NCBI RefSeq assembly: GCF_036492635.1
Contig: NZ_AP025305.1
Coordinates: 2,852,001-2,916,000, forward strand
DNA length: 64,000 nt
DNA from: Aureibacter tunicatorum
Lineage (GTDB): Bacteria > Bacteroidota > Bacteroidia > Cytophagales > Cyclobacteriaceae
Reading direction: 5' to 3'
Position numbers and translations under genes: made by a program. This document shows, piece by piece, positions 33,510 through 42,913 of the stretch (position 1 is the first letter of the stretch; every line of letters starts with the position of its first letter). Below the pieces are notes generated by a model that had not been told where the DNA came from, did not search any database, and was given only the letters and a program-made list of their open reading frames with translations.

Positions 33510-34006
33510 TGATACTCAAGCTTGCTGAAGAACTTATATGGGTGGTTTTCATCATTATTGGCTTCTCTATATTATTCAACCTAAATCGAAAGGCAATACC
33601 AACGACATGTTTATTAGGAATCGTCGGGTATATTGTCAGGTTTCTATTCATTCAGTTTCATTGGGGCAACATCGTCTTAGGTTCATTTTTTGGATCTATA
33701 ACCATAGGCATACTTGCCATAAGCATAGCTCACAAGCTTCGAACTTTACCCCTGATTTTTGCAGTATGTTCCTTAATACCAATGGTCCCGGGTTATTTCG
33801 CTTATAATGCCTTAATTTTATCAATCAAACTAATCAACCAAACTGACCTCACAAGCAATCTTACAGAACTTTACTTAATTCAAGCATCAGTAAATGCGAT
33901 CAAAGCTTCGTTAATTTTCCTTGGAATTTCAGTCGGATTATTCATACCAATCATGACTTACAAAACCTTTATCTGCAATAATAAACTATCAAGGCATTAT
34001 GACTAA
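33500..34006 (+). CDS. ThrE/YjjB-type exporter, C-terminal half (DUF3815)
   Basis: A 168-residue protein of four or five membrane helices, corresponding to the C-terminal half of ThrE (YjjB, DUF3815). Recognisable stretches are SILFNLNRKAIPTTCLLGIV near 23-42, FFGSITIGILAISIAHKLR and LIPMVPGYFAYNAL, the last being the conserved Pro-containing pore-like segment. Its start lies inside the end of the N-terminal-half gene. Short hydrophilic C-terminus (TFICNNKLSRHYD). A terminator hairpin follows immediately. Confidence 0.88.
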   Translation: MDVMILKLAEELIWVVFIIIGFSILFNLNRKAIPTTCLLGIVGYIVRFLFIQFHWGNIVLGSFFGSITIGILAISIAHKLRTLPLIFAVCSLIPMVPGYFAYNALILSIKLINQTDLTSNLTELYLIQASVNAIKASLIFLGISVGLFIPIMTYKTFICNNKLSRHYD

Positions 34007-34009
34007 AAA

Positions 34010-34029
34010 AGCCCAGCAAGTGCCGGGCT
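34010..34029. terminator. Terminator between the exporter and fadD-like genes
   Basis: AGCCCAGC (34010-34017) pairs with GCCGGGCT (34022-34029) with one mismatch and a 4-nt loop, preceded by an A-run. The genes either side are convergent and only 27 bp apart. Confidence 0.65.
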
Positions 34030-34033
34030 ATAA

Positions 34034-35827
34034 TTATACTTCAATGTACATTTTATCAATCAAATCATGATATCGTTGAAGTATTACTTTTCTTTTGATT
34101 TTCAAAGTTGGAGTAATCTCCCCTCTTTCGATAGTAAACTCTTCGCTCAACAAAGTAAATTTCTTAATCTGCTCAAAACGAGCCAATTCTATTTGCAGTT
34201 TATCAATTCTCTCTTTAAAGAAGTCTATAATTCTTTTATCATTGACAATATCCTTTACATTGTCAAACTTTATATTTCTCTGCTCCGCATATTCCTTCAA
34301 TGCCTCAAAAGCTGGAACTATCAAAGCTGTTACATATTTTCGGTCATCTCCAATAACTGCAATCTGTTCTATATAATGGTCATTGCCAATAGTCGTTTCG
34401 ATTTGTTGAGGAGCGATGTACTTGCCTCCTGATGTTTTCATCAAATCTTTAAGCCTTTCGGTAATAATCAAATTACCCTCAGCATCGATTTTACCGGCAT
34501 CTCCAGTTCTAAACCAACCATCATCAGTAAAAACCTCATTGGTCTTCTCAGGCTTATTGTAATACCCTTTCATTACATTACCTCCCTTGACCAAAATTTC
34601 ATCATTCTCAGCTATTTTAATTTCAATTCCAGCCAATGGTTTTCCTACCGTGCCAGCGATAAAACTATTCCCTTTGAAAGTAGCAACCGTTGCCACAGTT
34701 TCAGTCAGGCCATAGCCTAATTTCACATTCACTCCAATAGCATTGAAAAAAAGATTAATATCATCGGATAGTCTAGCTCCTCCACATGGCGACATTTTAA
34801 TCTTACCTCCCAAATTCGCTCTGATTTTACTGAACACAAGCTTATCAGCAAGCTCATACTTTGTTTGAAGCAACCATGGGGCTGGAATATCTTTTCTTTT
34901 AAATTCGAAATGCTTTTTACCTACAGAAACCGCCCAATTGAACAACTTTTTCTTCATATTAGGCGCGCTTTCGAGCTTTGTATAAATCAGATTATATATT
35001 TTTTCATAGAACCTTGGCACTGTGCATACGATTGTAGGTTGCACTTCTTTTATAGCATCCGCAACACTTTTTGGATTTGACAAATAAGCCACCTCCATGC
35101 CTTTATGCAATGCATAATATGTCCAAGCCCTCTCAAATATATGACTAAGCGGCAGAAATGCCATTGAAACATCAGAATCGTCAACTTCAAGCAAATCATC
35201 ATGCGATTTAAGCTGCGTCAATACATTATCATTATCAAGCATTACTCCTTTCGGCTCTCCAGTTGTTCCGGAGGTATATATTAAAGTTGCCAAATCAGAG
35301 CCTACAATCAAATCCAGCCTTCTTTTCAACTCTACTTCTAAAGATTCATCAAAATCATCATTGATAAAATCCTCCAAATAAATAGAATGACTGCTTTGGT
35401 AAAGCTTGACAGACTTGTCAAATACGATAATCTTCTCTATTCTAGAATTAGTCGCAACCAATTGAAAAGCTTTCTCATATTGCTCTTGCTCTCCAACAAA
35501 TACAAATCTTATCTCAGCGTCATTAAGAATATAATCAGCCTGACCAGCGGTGTTTGTAGCATAGATTGGAACCGGCACAGCTTTAACACTCAGCGCGCTA
35601 AAATCCGTAATTGTCCACTCCGGCATATTTTGTGAAAAAATAGCGACTTTCTCGCCTTCAGCGACACCAGACTTCAACAAAGCTTTTGACAAACGATCTA
35701 TTCTATCGCCAAACTCAGTCCATGTCAGTGCAGACCACTCTTCGCCGTCTTTATATCTAAGAGCATCTTTATCTTTATACTTCTCTACGCGCTCTCTAAT
35801 CAATAGCGCCAAAGGTAAATAATCCAT
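34034..35827 (-). CDS. Long-chain fatty-acid--CoA ligase (AMP-forming)
   Basis: A 597-residue acyl-activating enzyme. The AMP-binding signature LIYTSGTTGEPKGVML lies near 185-200, followed by GYGLTETVATVA near 370, DGWFRTGDAGKIDAEGNL near 440 and the hinge/lysine region ITERLKDLMKTSGGKYIAPQ near 462-481. The length and lack of a large insertion fit the FadD/FACL long-chain branch with a Bacteroidota-type AMP-dependent synthetase sequence. It activates free fatty acids for phospholipid synthesis or oxidation on the inner face of the membrane. The gene is isolated, with a 242-bp AT-rich leader. Confidence 0.9.
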   Translation of the reverse strand: MDYLPLALLIRERVEKYKDKDALRYKDGEEWSALTWTEFGDRIDRLSKALLKSGVAEGEKVAIFSQNMPEWTITDFSALSVKAVPVPIYATNTAGQADYILNDAEIRFVFVGEQEQYEKAFQLVATNSRIEKIIVFDKSVKLYQSSHSIYLEDFINDDFDESLEVELKRRLDLIVGSDLATLIYTSGTTGEPKGVMLDNDNVLTQLKSHDDLLEVDDSDVSMAFLPLSHIFERAWTYYALHKGMEVAYLSNPKSVADAIKEVQPTIVCTVPRFYEKIYNLIYTKLESAPNMKKKLFNWAVSVGKKHFEFKRKDIPAPWLLQTKYELADKLVFSKIRANLGGKIKMSPCGGARLSDDINLFFNAIGVNVKLGYGLTETVATVATFKGNSFIAGTVGKPLAGIEIKIAENDEILVKGGNVMKGYYNKPEKTNEVFTDDGWFRTGDAGKIDAEGNLIITERLKDLMKTSGGKYIAPQQIETTIGNDHYIEQIAVIGDDRKYVTALIVPAFEALKEYAEQRNIKFDNVKDIVNDKRIIDFFKERIDKLQIELARFEQIKKFTLLSEEFTIERGEITPTLKIKRKVILQRYHDLIDKMYIEV

Positions 35828-36069
35828 ACTTATCGAAATTATTCTCTCCTATTACTTGCAAACATTATGAAGAAGAGAAAGCAATTTAGCATTTTACTCT
35901 CTGTTTAACAACATTGCCAAATAGCCTTTGAATCTTAAGCCTAAAATTACTCAATTTGTTTAATCCTCAGTCAAAATGATTTCATCCATATGGAAACCTG
36001 AGAAAAAAGAATTCAGAAAAGCACCTCTTAATATATTTTTACTAATTTCATATTTCAAAATAAAAATCG

Positions 36070-36450
36070 ATGATAGATATAGGCTTATTAATACTTAGAA
36101 TCGGCATTTCACTAATGTTGATAAAAATTAGTTTTGGGAAACTCAAAAATTATTCAGAATGGCTCACTAAGTTTCCCGCCCCATTTAATTGGAATGTAAA
36201 AACATCTCTCAATATAACCCTTACAATACAAATCATATGCTCGCTATTGCTCATACTTGGCCTATTCACACAGCTTGCAGCATTTGCCTTATTTGCCATG
36301 ATGTGTATCATCGTACTTGAAGTCCATAAAGGCTACAGTTATGAAGAACACGAATTTGTATTGCATTATCTATTGATCTACTTGGCAATCTTCTTTACCG
36401 GAGCAGGCAAATACTCATTGGACTCATACATCAACATTTCTTTATTTTAA
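36070..36450 (+). CDS. DoxX-family membrane protein
   Basis: A 126-residue protein with four hydrophobic helices (LLILRIGISLMLIKISFGKL, about 5-24; and three more to residue 120). It shows the DoxX pattern of GKL..., then W-containing FPAPFNWNV, then SLLLILGLFTQLAAFALFAM. DoxX proteins are small inner-membrane proteins, some linked to terminal oxidases or thiosulfate oxidation and others to detoxification; the specific role is unknown. Its end overlaps by 9 bp the end of the convergent FAD-enzyme gene. Confidence 0.85.
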   Translation: MIDIGLLILRIGISLMLIKISFGKLKNYSEWLTKFPAPFNWNVKTSLNITLTIQIICSLLLILGLFTQLAAFALFAMMCIIVLEVHKGYSYEEHEFVLHYLLIYLAIFFTGAGKYSLDSYINISLF

Positions 36451-37641
36451 CAGCCTTTCGCTTTCTCGACTGGCCCTTTCCACACAATCTTCCAATGACA
36501 AACCTAAAAAATAATTCCCAACCAAATAAAGTCCCGGTACTGAAGGAAGCAATTCATCAAGTTCTTGAGTCGCCGTTAATGAATCCAGATGCAAAGTACC
36601 TAGTTCATGCGTCTTATTTTTCACATCCACCACATCTTCTTTTCTCACCCCCAAGATATGCATAGCTCTTTCCAAAGCCTGAATCACAGGAACTTCAGAA
36701 TCTTTCAAATGAAACGTAAATGCTCGCAAGGTATCATGAGGGACAGTATCCCTACTAACTAATGAATAAAATATATCCCCAACAGGCAATAGGACGGCCA
36801 ATGGCTTTAAATGCTCTACTTTGGATTTTTTCACCACTAGACCTATTGATTTGACTTGTTTTGACGGGATTTTGTCCAATCTGCTTGAAATCGTTGGTTT
36901 GACACTTTTTAATAATTCAGAAGCGACTTTAGCACTCGTCGCCAAGGCCAAATTCTCTGTTTTGACTTCTTTTCCATTGACATCCAACCTGTAAATGTTA
37001 TTCTCAAAACGAATTTGACTGACCTCGGCTTGAAATGCCACATTAACATTATCATCCAACATTATTTGCTCAAAAACCTGCCCCAAGCCTTTTTTGAAGG
37101 TGAATTTTTTAGGAAAATCAGCATCTCTCTCCTTCCGCATCTTTAAAAAAATCTCAGCAGGGAATGCATCAGCTTTTTGCGATATGACCGCATTGAACAT
37201 CAGCTTCCCAACATTCTCATAGTTCTTCTCCCCCATGAGACTCTGATAATACTCTTTGACAGTCAATCCTTCTTTCGACTTGAAAAAAGCCTTTGGCATA
37301 TTGAACATCAAGCCTGCCAAACTCAATTCTGAAAAGATTGACTTTTCTTTCCCTTCTTTCAAAATAGCATATCTGAGTTTTTCCTGTGGAATAACCTGAT
37401 TCAACAAGCCCCTGCTTTTAACAATGTCGCAAAGATGCTTATATGAATTATAGCATGTATGCGCTCCCATTTCCAACCAAAACTGTTCGTTAGAAAAGTA
37501 AGGAGTGTTGACACATCCTCCAGGCTCATTTTCTTTTTCAAGAATCAATACTTTTTTCCCGGAATTGGACAAGTAATGCGCCATGGAAAAGCCACTTATA
37601 CCACCTCCCACAATTATTGCATCATAATTTTGCGACAACAT
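36442..37641 (-). CDS. FAD-dependent amine oxidase-type oxidoreductase (HemY-like)
   Basis: A 399-residue flavoprotein with the N-terminal dinucleotide fold DAIIVGGGISGFSMAHYLSN (about 7-26), the acidic residue and GG pair LEKENEPGGCVNT (about 34-46), and a C-terminal FAD-contact segment PGLYLVGNYFLGLSLEDCVE (about 370-389). The order fits the protoporphyrinogen-oxidase/phytoene-desaturase superfamily, and a HemY-type (oxygen-dependent PPOX) function is a fair first guess. No hem genes are adjacent, so it may act on another substrate. It lies 38 bp downstream of the OsmC-like gene in the same direction. Its stop overlaps the doxX stop. Confidence 0.78.
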   Translation of the reverse strand: MLSQNYDAIIVGGGISGFSMAHYLSNSGKKVLILEKENEPGGCVNTPYFSNEQFWLEMGAHTCYNSYKHLCDIVKSRGLLNQVIPQEKLRYAILKEGKEKSIFSELSLAGLMFNMPKAFFKSKEGLTVKEYYQSLMGEKNYENVGKLMFNAVISQKADAFPAEIFLKMRKERDADFPKKFTFKKGLGQVFEQIMLDDNVNVAFQAEVSQIRFENNIYRLDVNGKEVKTENLALATSAKVASELLKSVKPTISSRLDKIPSKQVKSIGLVVKKSKVEHLKPLAVLLPVGDIFYSLVSRDTVPHDTLRAFTFHLKDSEVPVIQALERAMHILGVRKEDVVDVKNKTHELGTLHLDSLTATQELDELLPSVPGLYLVGNYFLGLSLEDCVERASRESERLLK

Positions 37642-37679
37642 ATCAAACTTTATTAGCTGTGAATTCTAAATATTACTTA

Positions 37680-38087
37680 TCAAGAAATAACTTCAAAACT
37701 AGTTGTTATCTCTACAGAGCTTTCCAACATTTTGCTTACAGAGCAATACTTTTCAACTGAAAGCGCTATTGCTCTCTCTACCTTTGAAGCATCCACATCT
37801 CCATAAACTTTATAATGCATATTTATCTTTCTAAAGACACGCGGAATATCCTCAACTCTATCGCCCTCGATATCCACTTTAATATCTCTAACTTCTTGTT
37901 TTTGCTTCTTAAGGATGCTTACAATATCAATAGTACTGCAACCACCAGCACCTGCCAACACTAGCTCCATTGGGCTAATCAAAGCATTCTCAGCATCAGC
38001 TGAAGCTCCTAAAGAGATCTGGGCTCCTTTTTCGTTCACAGCCTTCATTGTTGAAGAAAAACCATCTGTAGTTAATTCCACTTTCAT
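37680..38087 (-). CDS. OsmC-family peroxidase-like protein
   Basis: A 135-residue OsmC/Ohr-fold protein. The two conserved redox cysteines are C50 (LAGAGGCSTIDIVSIL) and C115 (EKYCSVSKML), the pair that reduces organic hydroperoxides. The sequence is of the YhfA-like subgroup rather than Ohr proper. It acts in the cytoplasm as a thiol-dependent peroxidase or as an uncharacterised OsmC protein. It is divergent from the rhodanese gene (176 bp between starts) and followed by the FAD oxidoreductase. Confidence 0.9.
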   Translation of the reverse strand: MKVELTTDGFSSTMKAVNEKGAQISLGASADAENALISPMELVLAGAGGCSTIDIVSILKKQKQEVRDIKVDIEGDRVEDIPRVFRKINMHYKVYGDVDASKVERAIALSVEKYCSVSKMLESSVEITTSFEVIS

Positions 38088-38263
38088 ATTACTATATTTT
38101 AATTCTTATATCAAAATTTCGATTTGAAGGATATCTGAATCAATTCCTCAATCGAAATTATAAATTTATTTTTTAAAAAATATGTTTTTTGTAAAAGGTT
38201 TATTTTATAGTTTCAAGAACGCAATTTGCGTAAAATGAGTTTTCATCGAATAACCATAAGAAA

Positions 38264-38578
38264 ATGAAAGAAATAAGCGCGCTTGAACTTAAAGAAATGA
38301 TCGACAATCAAGAGGAATTCCAGCTGATTGATGTCAGAGAGCCTAACGAATACGAATTCACGAATATCGGAGGCACGCTCATTCCTCTTGGAACTGTATT
38401 GGAAGATAAAGATAAAATCTCCAAAGACGAGACAGTAGTCGTAATGTGCAGAAGCGGTAAAAGAAGCGCACAGGCGATAATGGCTTTGGAGCAACTAGGA
38501 TATGACAACCTTTTCAACCTTAAGGGAGGAATCTTGGAATATGGCGACCAAGTTGATGACGAGGTAAAACAATACTAA
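38264..38578 (+). CDS. Single-domain rhodanese
   Basis: A 104-residue rhodanese-homology domain. The opening LIDVREPNEYEFTNIGGTLI places the conserved Asp/Arg, and the active-site loop is MCRSGKRSAQA (catalytic Cys62, typical CRSGxR). It probably transfers sulfane sulfur, or handles thiols, in the cytoplasm. No clear partner gene. The preceding palindromic ACGCAATTTGCGT (38218-38230) is near the promoter region. It ends 8 bp before the end of the convergent outer-membrane protein gene. Confidence 0.9.
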   Translation: MKEISALELKEMIDNQEEFQLIDVREPNEYEFTNIGGTLIPLGTVLEDKDKISKDETVVVMCRSGKRSAQAIMALEQLGYDNLFNLKGGILEYGDQVDDEVKQY

Positions 38579-38586
38579 TCATATAA

Positions 38587-39726
38587 TCAAAAAGCTTCAC
38601 CGAGTCTTATGTAAAAGCCATTGCCATTATCAAGGCCAACAGCGTAATCCAAGCCAACGTGAAGCTTTTGATCTTTGAATATTTTGTATCTGAGTCCTAC
38701 CCCCAATGCCACCTTTGTTCTATACAAAGTTAAATCATGCAATTGTGGATGAACATTGCCAAAACCAGCGAAAAACACTCCTTTGACTTTCCAAAAAAGG
38801 CTTCTTCGAAATTCCGCCTCATAAAACCACATAATCCTATCAATAAATCTAGTATCACGATACCCTCTCAAAGCGTTAGAGCCTCCTAATCGATTGTATT
38901 CATAAAATGGCGCGCTGCCATTAATCATATTAAATGACAAAGCCCAAGCAAGTACATTTTTTTCATTATTGACATTAAAATAATTTCTTAAGAAAAAATG
39001 GAAATTAGAGTAATGATAAACCGCAAAATAGTCCACCCAACTCATTTCTAGCGCGACACCTTTTGATGGATACTGAGCATTGTCACGCGTATCATAAAAC
39101 AGAATTGGACCCACACCGATATTCCAACCACCTGACAAACCAAACAAATGATCTTCATAAAACTTAGTAGTGTCTGTAAAGTGAACCAAATGATTATTTT
39201 GAATTTTATACCTAACTCCTAGATAAACATCATCTTCAACCGCATACATGACTCTACCTTGCATATACACTTGCTTGGATGTATAAAACTCATAATCGCC
39301 TGCCTTAGTATTATTTCCTATTCCGTAATAATAAAGGGGATAATAAATAAATGACAATACATTTTGACTGAAATATTTTTGAGTGTAATAATTCACTCTA
39401 ATTTCTGAAGTGAACTGATTTCTGATCGTGTAAGACACATATGGATTAACAAAAGACAAGTACTTTGGCTGCTTCTGTTCTTTCATCGTAAACAATCCTG
39501 AAATACCATACTCCAAACCAGTCTCCGGGGCATAACTAAATGCTGGTGTAATAATAAAATGCCCCTCATTACCTTTCATACCCGTCAATGTATCAGGTCG
39601 AGTAATAATTTTCATTTTTTGATTTTGGGCTATTACTTCTACGCCAATAAGCGGCATTAAAATAACCATGAATAACAAGCTAATTAAGCGCTCGTTTGAA
39701 ATACATAATTTTGTATATTCCTTCAT
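38587..39726 (-). CDS. Omp85/BamA-type outer-membrane barrel without POTRA domains
   Basis: A 379-residue protein with an N-terminal signal (about 1-33) followed directly by beta-barrel strands ending in a C-terminal aromatic (GNGFYIRLGEAF). The barrel carries the Omp85 lid-loop mark GGSNALRGYRDTRF (near 275; the RGY/RGF tip of loop 6) and PILFYDTRDNAQYPSKG (near 210), a BamA/TamA barrel motif. No POTRA domain is present, which would need some 75 residues each. It fits the POTRA-less Omp85 branch described for Bacteroidota. The gene lies 10 bp behind the BamE-like gene, so an envelope role with it is likely. Substrate unknown. Confidence 0.82.
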   Translation of the reverse strand: MKEYTKLCISNERLISLLFMVILMPLIGVEVIAQNQKMKIITRPDTLTGMKGNEGHFIITPAFSYAPETGLEYGISGLFTMKEQKQPKYLSFVNPYVSYTIRNQFTSEIRVNYYTQKYFSQNVLSFIYYPLYYYGIGNNTKAGDYEFYTSKQVYMQGRVMYAVEDDVYLGVRYKIQNNHLVHFTDTTKFYEDHLFGLSGGWNIGVGPILFYDTRDNAQYPSKGVALEMSWVDYFAVYHYSNFHFFLRNYFNVNNEKNVLAWALSFNMINGSAPFYEYNRLGGSNALRGYRDTRFIDRIMWFYEAEFRRSLFWKVKGVFFAGFGNVHPQLHDLTLYRTKVALGVGLRYKIFKDQKLHVGLDYAVGLDNGNGFYIRLGEAF

Positions 39727-39736
39727 AAACGCCTTT

Positions 39737-40048
39737 CTATTTAAACTCGTTATTGCCGTAAATAATATTGGATACTTGTCCAGCTGTATCTATAAAAACC
39801 TCAATTTCTCCAGACTTCCTTTTGGGAACCGGGTACACATACACAGTATCTGGAAATTGATAAGACTTTTCCTCCGGTTGACCTAAAATCTTGACAACAT
39901 CAGAAGTCTTCAAACCAACATGCAATTGGTCTAATTTTTCTAAGTAACCGTAATCGTCAGAGTCTTCGGTCCTAAACACAAAAATCAGCAATAAAAGAAG
40001 CGGCAGCCAAATAACTGCCAAAATTATAGCCAAAGTGACTTTCTTCAT
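39737..40048 (-). CDS. BamE/SmpA-like small membrane-anchored protein
   Basis: A 103-residue protein from the ATG at 40048 (MKKVTLAIILAVIWLPLLLL); the longer reading from 40108 is unlikely. One N-terminal transmembrane anchor (about 4-27) with no lipobox Cys. The soluble domain starts GLKTSDVVKILGQPEEKSYQ, the GMTxxQVxxxLGxP motif of BamE/SmpA folds, and ends DTAGQVSNIIYGNNEF. In classical systems BamE helps the BamA complex. Here it sits 10 bp upstream of a POTRA-less Omp85 barrel, which suggests a functional pair; that is inference. Confidence 0.72.
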   Translation of the reverse strand: MKKVTLAIILAVIWLPLLLLLIFVFRTEDSDDYGYLEKLDQLHVGLKTSDVVKILGQPEEKSYQFPDTVYVYPVPKRKSGEIEVFIDTAGQVSNIIYGNNEFK

Positions 40049-40111
40049 AATTAGTCTAACAATTATCCCTCTACTTAATATCAAGTTGAAGGAATAATTG
40101 TTTGACAAAAA

Positions 40112-40546
40112 TTAATTATTGCATTTTTTTAATTGACCTTGAACTTGTTCTATTGTAACAATTCCATTACCATTTCCCCAAGTATTGGTAATAAAAGTCA
40201 CGATCTCGGCAATCTCAATATCAGATAAGAACTTGCTTCCAGGCATTGGTTGATCATATTCCACACCATTAACGATGATCTTCCCATCCATCCCATACTT
40301 TATCCCGCAAATCACTTGGTCCAAATGCTTATCCAAGAAATCCGCTCCTTTCAATGGCGGAATAACTTTGCCTAAGCCCGAACCGTCAGACATATGACAA
40401 TTCGCGCAATTCGCCTCATATCCCCTTTGTCCATTAACCATATACTGCTTAAGCTTGACAGGGCTATTACTACCTCCACAAGAGGCAAAACAGAAAAGAA
40501 TCAATAAAAACAATGGGATAACATTCATTTTAAGTTTCATATCCAT
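40112..40546 (-). CDS. Lipoprotein c-type cytochrome
   Basis: A 144-residue protein with a lipoprotein signal (FLLILFCFASC, Cys23) and a single class I cytochrome c domain. The heme motif is C47-A-N-C50-H51 in NCANCHMSDGSG. The likely sixth ligand is Met101 in YDQPMPGSKFL. SDIEIAEIVTFITN follows. It is anchored to the membrane and faces the periplasm, as an electron carrier. The gene heads a minus-strand run with the BamE-like gene (63-bp gap) and the Omp85-like gene. Its redox partner is not in view. Confidence 0.9.
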   Translation of the reverse strand: MDMKLKMNVIPLFLLILFCFASCGGSNSPVKLKQYMVNGQRGYEANCANCHMSDGSGLGKVIPPLKGADFLDKHLDQVICGIKYGMDGKIIVNGVEYDQPMPGSKFLSDIEIAEIVTFITNTWGNGNGIVTIEQVQGQLKKCNN

Positions 40547-40577
40547 AACCTATCTATTGTTCAGTTTTAAAAATAAA

Positions 40578-40605
40578 AAAAGGCAAACACTAAACTGTTT
40601 GCCTT
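40578..40605 (-). terminator. Terminator of lysS
   Basis: AAAGGCAAAC (40578-40587) and GTTTGCCTTT (40596-40605) form a perfect 10-bp stem with an 8-nt loop. Read on the minus strand it is followed by a U-run, 22 bp past the lysS stop. Confidence 0.8.
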
Positions 40606-40626
40606 TAAGTTAAATATCTTCGAAAA

Positions 40627-42369
40627 TTATTCTCCATCAAAGCTTAGCCATTGCTCGACTTCTTCTTTGCTTGGGTTTTTCACATCTTTCAATTTGAGCT
40701 TCTTACGCATTCCACAAACATCATTGAATAACTTATTCAACTCTTGGCTTTGCACTTGCTCAATAGTCAATAAACCTAGTTTTTGAATCACTGGTATAAG
40801 TTCCTCACGAATTCCAATTTCAATATAATCTTCATTTGAAGCATATTTAGGTTTCTTTTCCGGACGCATCTGAGGGAAGAATAATACTTCTTGTATCGAT
40901 GTATTATCAGTCATCAACATCGTCAATCTATCTATTCCAATACCCATCCCTGATGTAGGAGGCATGCCATACTCTAAAGCTCTCAAGAAATCATGATCAA
41001 TAAACATTGCCTCATCATCCCCTTTTTCAGAAAGCTTCATTTGCTCTTCAAATCTTTCTTTCTGATCAATCGGATCATTAAGCTCGGAATAAGAATTGGC
41101 TATTTCCTTTCCATTCACCATTAATTCAAATCTCTCTGTCAACTCCGGATTGCTTCTATGCCTCTTAGTCAATGGAGACATCTCAACAGGATAATCTGTG
41201 ATGAATGTTGGTTGGATATAATTTCCTTCACATTTCTCACCAAAGATCTCGTCAATGAGCTTTCCTTTACCCATTGTTTCATCCGTCTCTATATTAAGTT
41301 CCTTGCAAATTTCAATCAACTCGCTTTCCGACTTTCCAGCGATTTTGTACCCTGTAAACTCTTCAATCGCTTCATACATCGTTACTCTTTTGTAAGGAGG
41401 CTTAAAGTCGATCATTTGATCGCCAACTTTAACTTCAGTAGTCCCGTGAACGTCCAAAGCAACTTTTTCCAGCATTTGCTCTGTGAACTTCATCATCCAG
41501 TCATAATCTTTGTAAGCCACATAGATTTCCATAACTGTGAACTCAGGGTTGTGAGTTCTATCCATTCCTTCATTTCTGAAGTCCTTGGCAAACTCGTACA
41601 CACCTTCAAAACCGCCAACGATCAATCTTTTTAAATATAATTCATTAGCAATTCTCAAGTACAATGGAATATCAAGAGCATTATGATGAGTGATAAATGG
41701 ACGAGCCGCCGCACCACCTGGTATTGGTTGCAATATTGGCGTTTCAACTTCCAAGTATCCTTTAGCATTGAAGAACTCTCTCATGGAGTTCGTTATCTGA
41801 GTTCTCTTCAAGAAAGTATCTTTCACCTTATCGTTAACAATAAGATCAACATAACGCTGTCTATATCTTAACTCTGGATCGGAAAAAGCATCATGCTGAA
41901 CTACATTGCCATTCTCATCTTTTGTCTCCTTAACCACTGGCAAAGGTCTCAATGACTTCGTCAATACTTTGAATTCTGTAACATGTATCGACGTTTCACC
42001 AACTTGAGTCTTGAAAACAAAGCCTTTCAATCCAACAATATCCCCTAAGCCAAGTAATTTCTTGAACACTGTATTGTACAAGTCCTTGTTTTCTCCTGGG
42101 CAAATATCATCTCTACGGAAATATACTTGAATACGCCCTGTGTGGTCCTTGATTTCAGCAAAAGAAGCAGATCCCATGATTCTACGACTCATCAATCTAC
42201 CAGCAATGCTGATATCCTTAAACTCTTCGCTTCCTTCTTCAAACTTTTCTTTAATTTCCTGAGCTGTCGTAGTGGTTACGTATTCTTCAGCAGGATATGG
42301 GTCAATACCCATTTTCATCAATTGCTCACGCTCATCGCGCCTTTTTATTTCTTGTTCACTCAGATACAT
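40627..42369 (-). CDS. lysS: Lysine--tRNA ligase (class II)
   Basis: A 580-residue lysyl-tRNA synthetase. The N-terminal OB-fold tRNA-binding domain covers about 55-170 ([20 protein letters not shown]). The class II core includes [11 protein letters not shown] near 170, [20 protein letters not shown] near 264-283 (motif 2) and [15 protein letters not shown] near 485 (motif 3). About 75 residues beyond motif 3 ([20 protein letters not shown] onward) form a helical C-terminal extension usual in Bacteroidota but absent from E. coli LysS (505 residues). It has its own promoter (42392-42424) and terminator. Confidence 0.97.
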   Translation of the reverse strand: MYLSEQEIKRRDEREQLMKMGIDPYPAEEYVTTTTAQEIKEKFEEGSEEFKDISIAGRLMSRRIMGSASFAEIKDHTGRIQVYFRRDDICPGENKDLYNTVFKKLLGLGDIVGLKGFVFKTQVGETSIHVTEFKVLTKSLRPLPVVKETKDENGNVVQHDAFSDPELRYRQRYVDLIVNDKVKDTFLKRTQITNSMREFFNAKGYLEVETPILQPIPGGAAARPFITHHNALDIPLYLRIANELYLKRLIVGGFEGVYEFAKDFRNEGMDRTHNPEFTVMEIYVAYKDYDWMMKFTEQMLEKVALDVHGTTEVKVGDQMIDFKPPYKRVTMYEAIEEFTGYKIAGKSESELIEICKELNIETDETMGKGKLIDEIFGEKCEGNYIQPTFITDYPVEMSPLTKRHRSNPELTERFELMVNGKEIANSYSELNDPIDQKERFEEQMKLSEKGDDEAMFIDHDFLRALEYGMPPTSGMGIGIDRLTMLMTDNTSIQEVLFFPQMRPEKKPKYASNEDYIEIGIREELIPVIQKLGLLTIEQVQSQELNKLFNDVCGMRKKLKLKDVKNPSKEEVEQWLSFDGE

Positions 42370-42391
42370 CTCTTGATATTTTATTGATCGA

Positions 42392-42424
42392 CAAAAATAA
42401 ATATTCTTAGCGATTTATCACAAA
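42392..42424 (-). promoter_or_regulatory. Promoter of lysS
   Basis: Minus-strand TTTG (42424-42421), a 21-bp spacer and TATTTTTG (42399-42392) fit the consensus; 22 bp before the start at 42369. Confidence 0.5.
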
Positions 42425-42536
42425 TCACATTGAACTTAAATGTGTCCAATCAGTCATTTAAAACAATATTTTCCAATTATTATTTCTGAACACCGTGCCT
42501 TGGCGTCTACTGATAAAATAATCTTTGGAAAAAACC

Positions 42537-42911
42537 CTACATGCTTTTATACACAGCAAAACCAAGCATCAGCCAACCCAATATGAACATCAGTCCGCCT
42601 ATTGGAGTGATCGCTCCCAACTTTGTAATCCCTGTTATGCACAAAGCATATAAAGACCCGGAGAAGATAACAATTCCTAAAATTGTAAATATAGCAGCCC
42701 ATTGAGCCGCACCGCCTTGAAGCTTTGGCATTAAAATGCCAATAGCAATCAACAACAAAGTATGAAAGAAGTGATACTTAACTCCTGTTTCAAAAACATC
42801 TAATCTACCTGAAGACTCTAACATTGGCTTTAAGGCATGTGCTCCAAAAGCTCCAATCATCACAGCCAAAGCACCTAAAACAGAGGCTGACATCAGTACT
42901 AGTTTTTGCAT
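42537..42911 (-). CDS. DUF423 membrane protein
   Basis: A 124-residue protein with four hydrophobic helices and the DUF423 (YgdD-like) pattern: MIGAFGAHALKPMLE near 17-31, FETGVKYHFFHTLLLIAIGI near 40-59, and SGSLYALCITG, then PIGGLMFILGWLMLGFAVYK. An inner-membrane protein of unknown function, widespread in bacteria. Its start is 2 bp beyond the thiL stop, so it is probably co-transcribed with thiL; that is a positional link, not evidence of a thiamine role. Confidence 0.88.
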   Translation of the reverse strand: MQKLVLMSASVLGALAVMIGAFGAHALKPMLESSGRLDVFETGVKYHFFHTLLLIAIGILMPKLQGGAAQWAAIFTILGIVIFSGSLYALCITGITKLGAITPIGGLMFILGWLMLGFAVYKSM

Positions 42912-42913
42912 AA

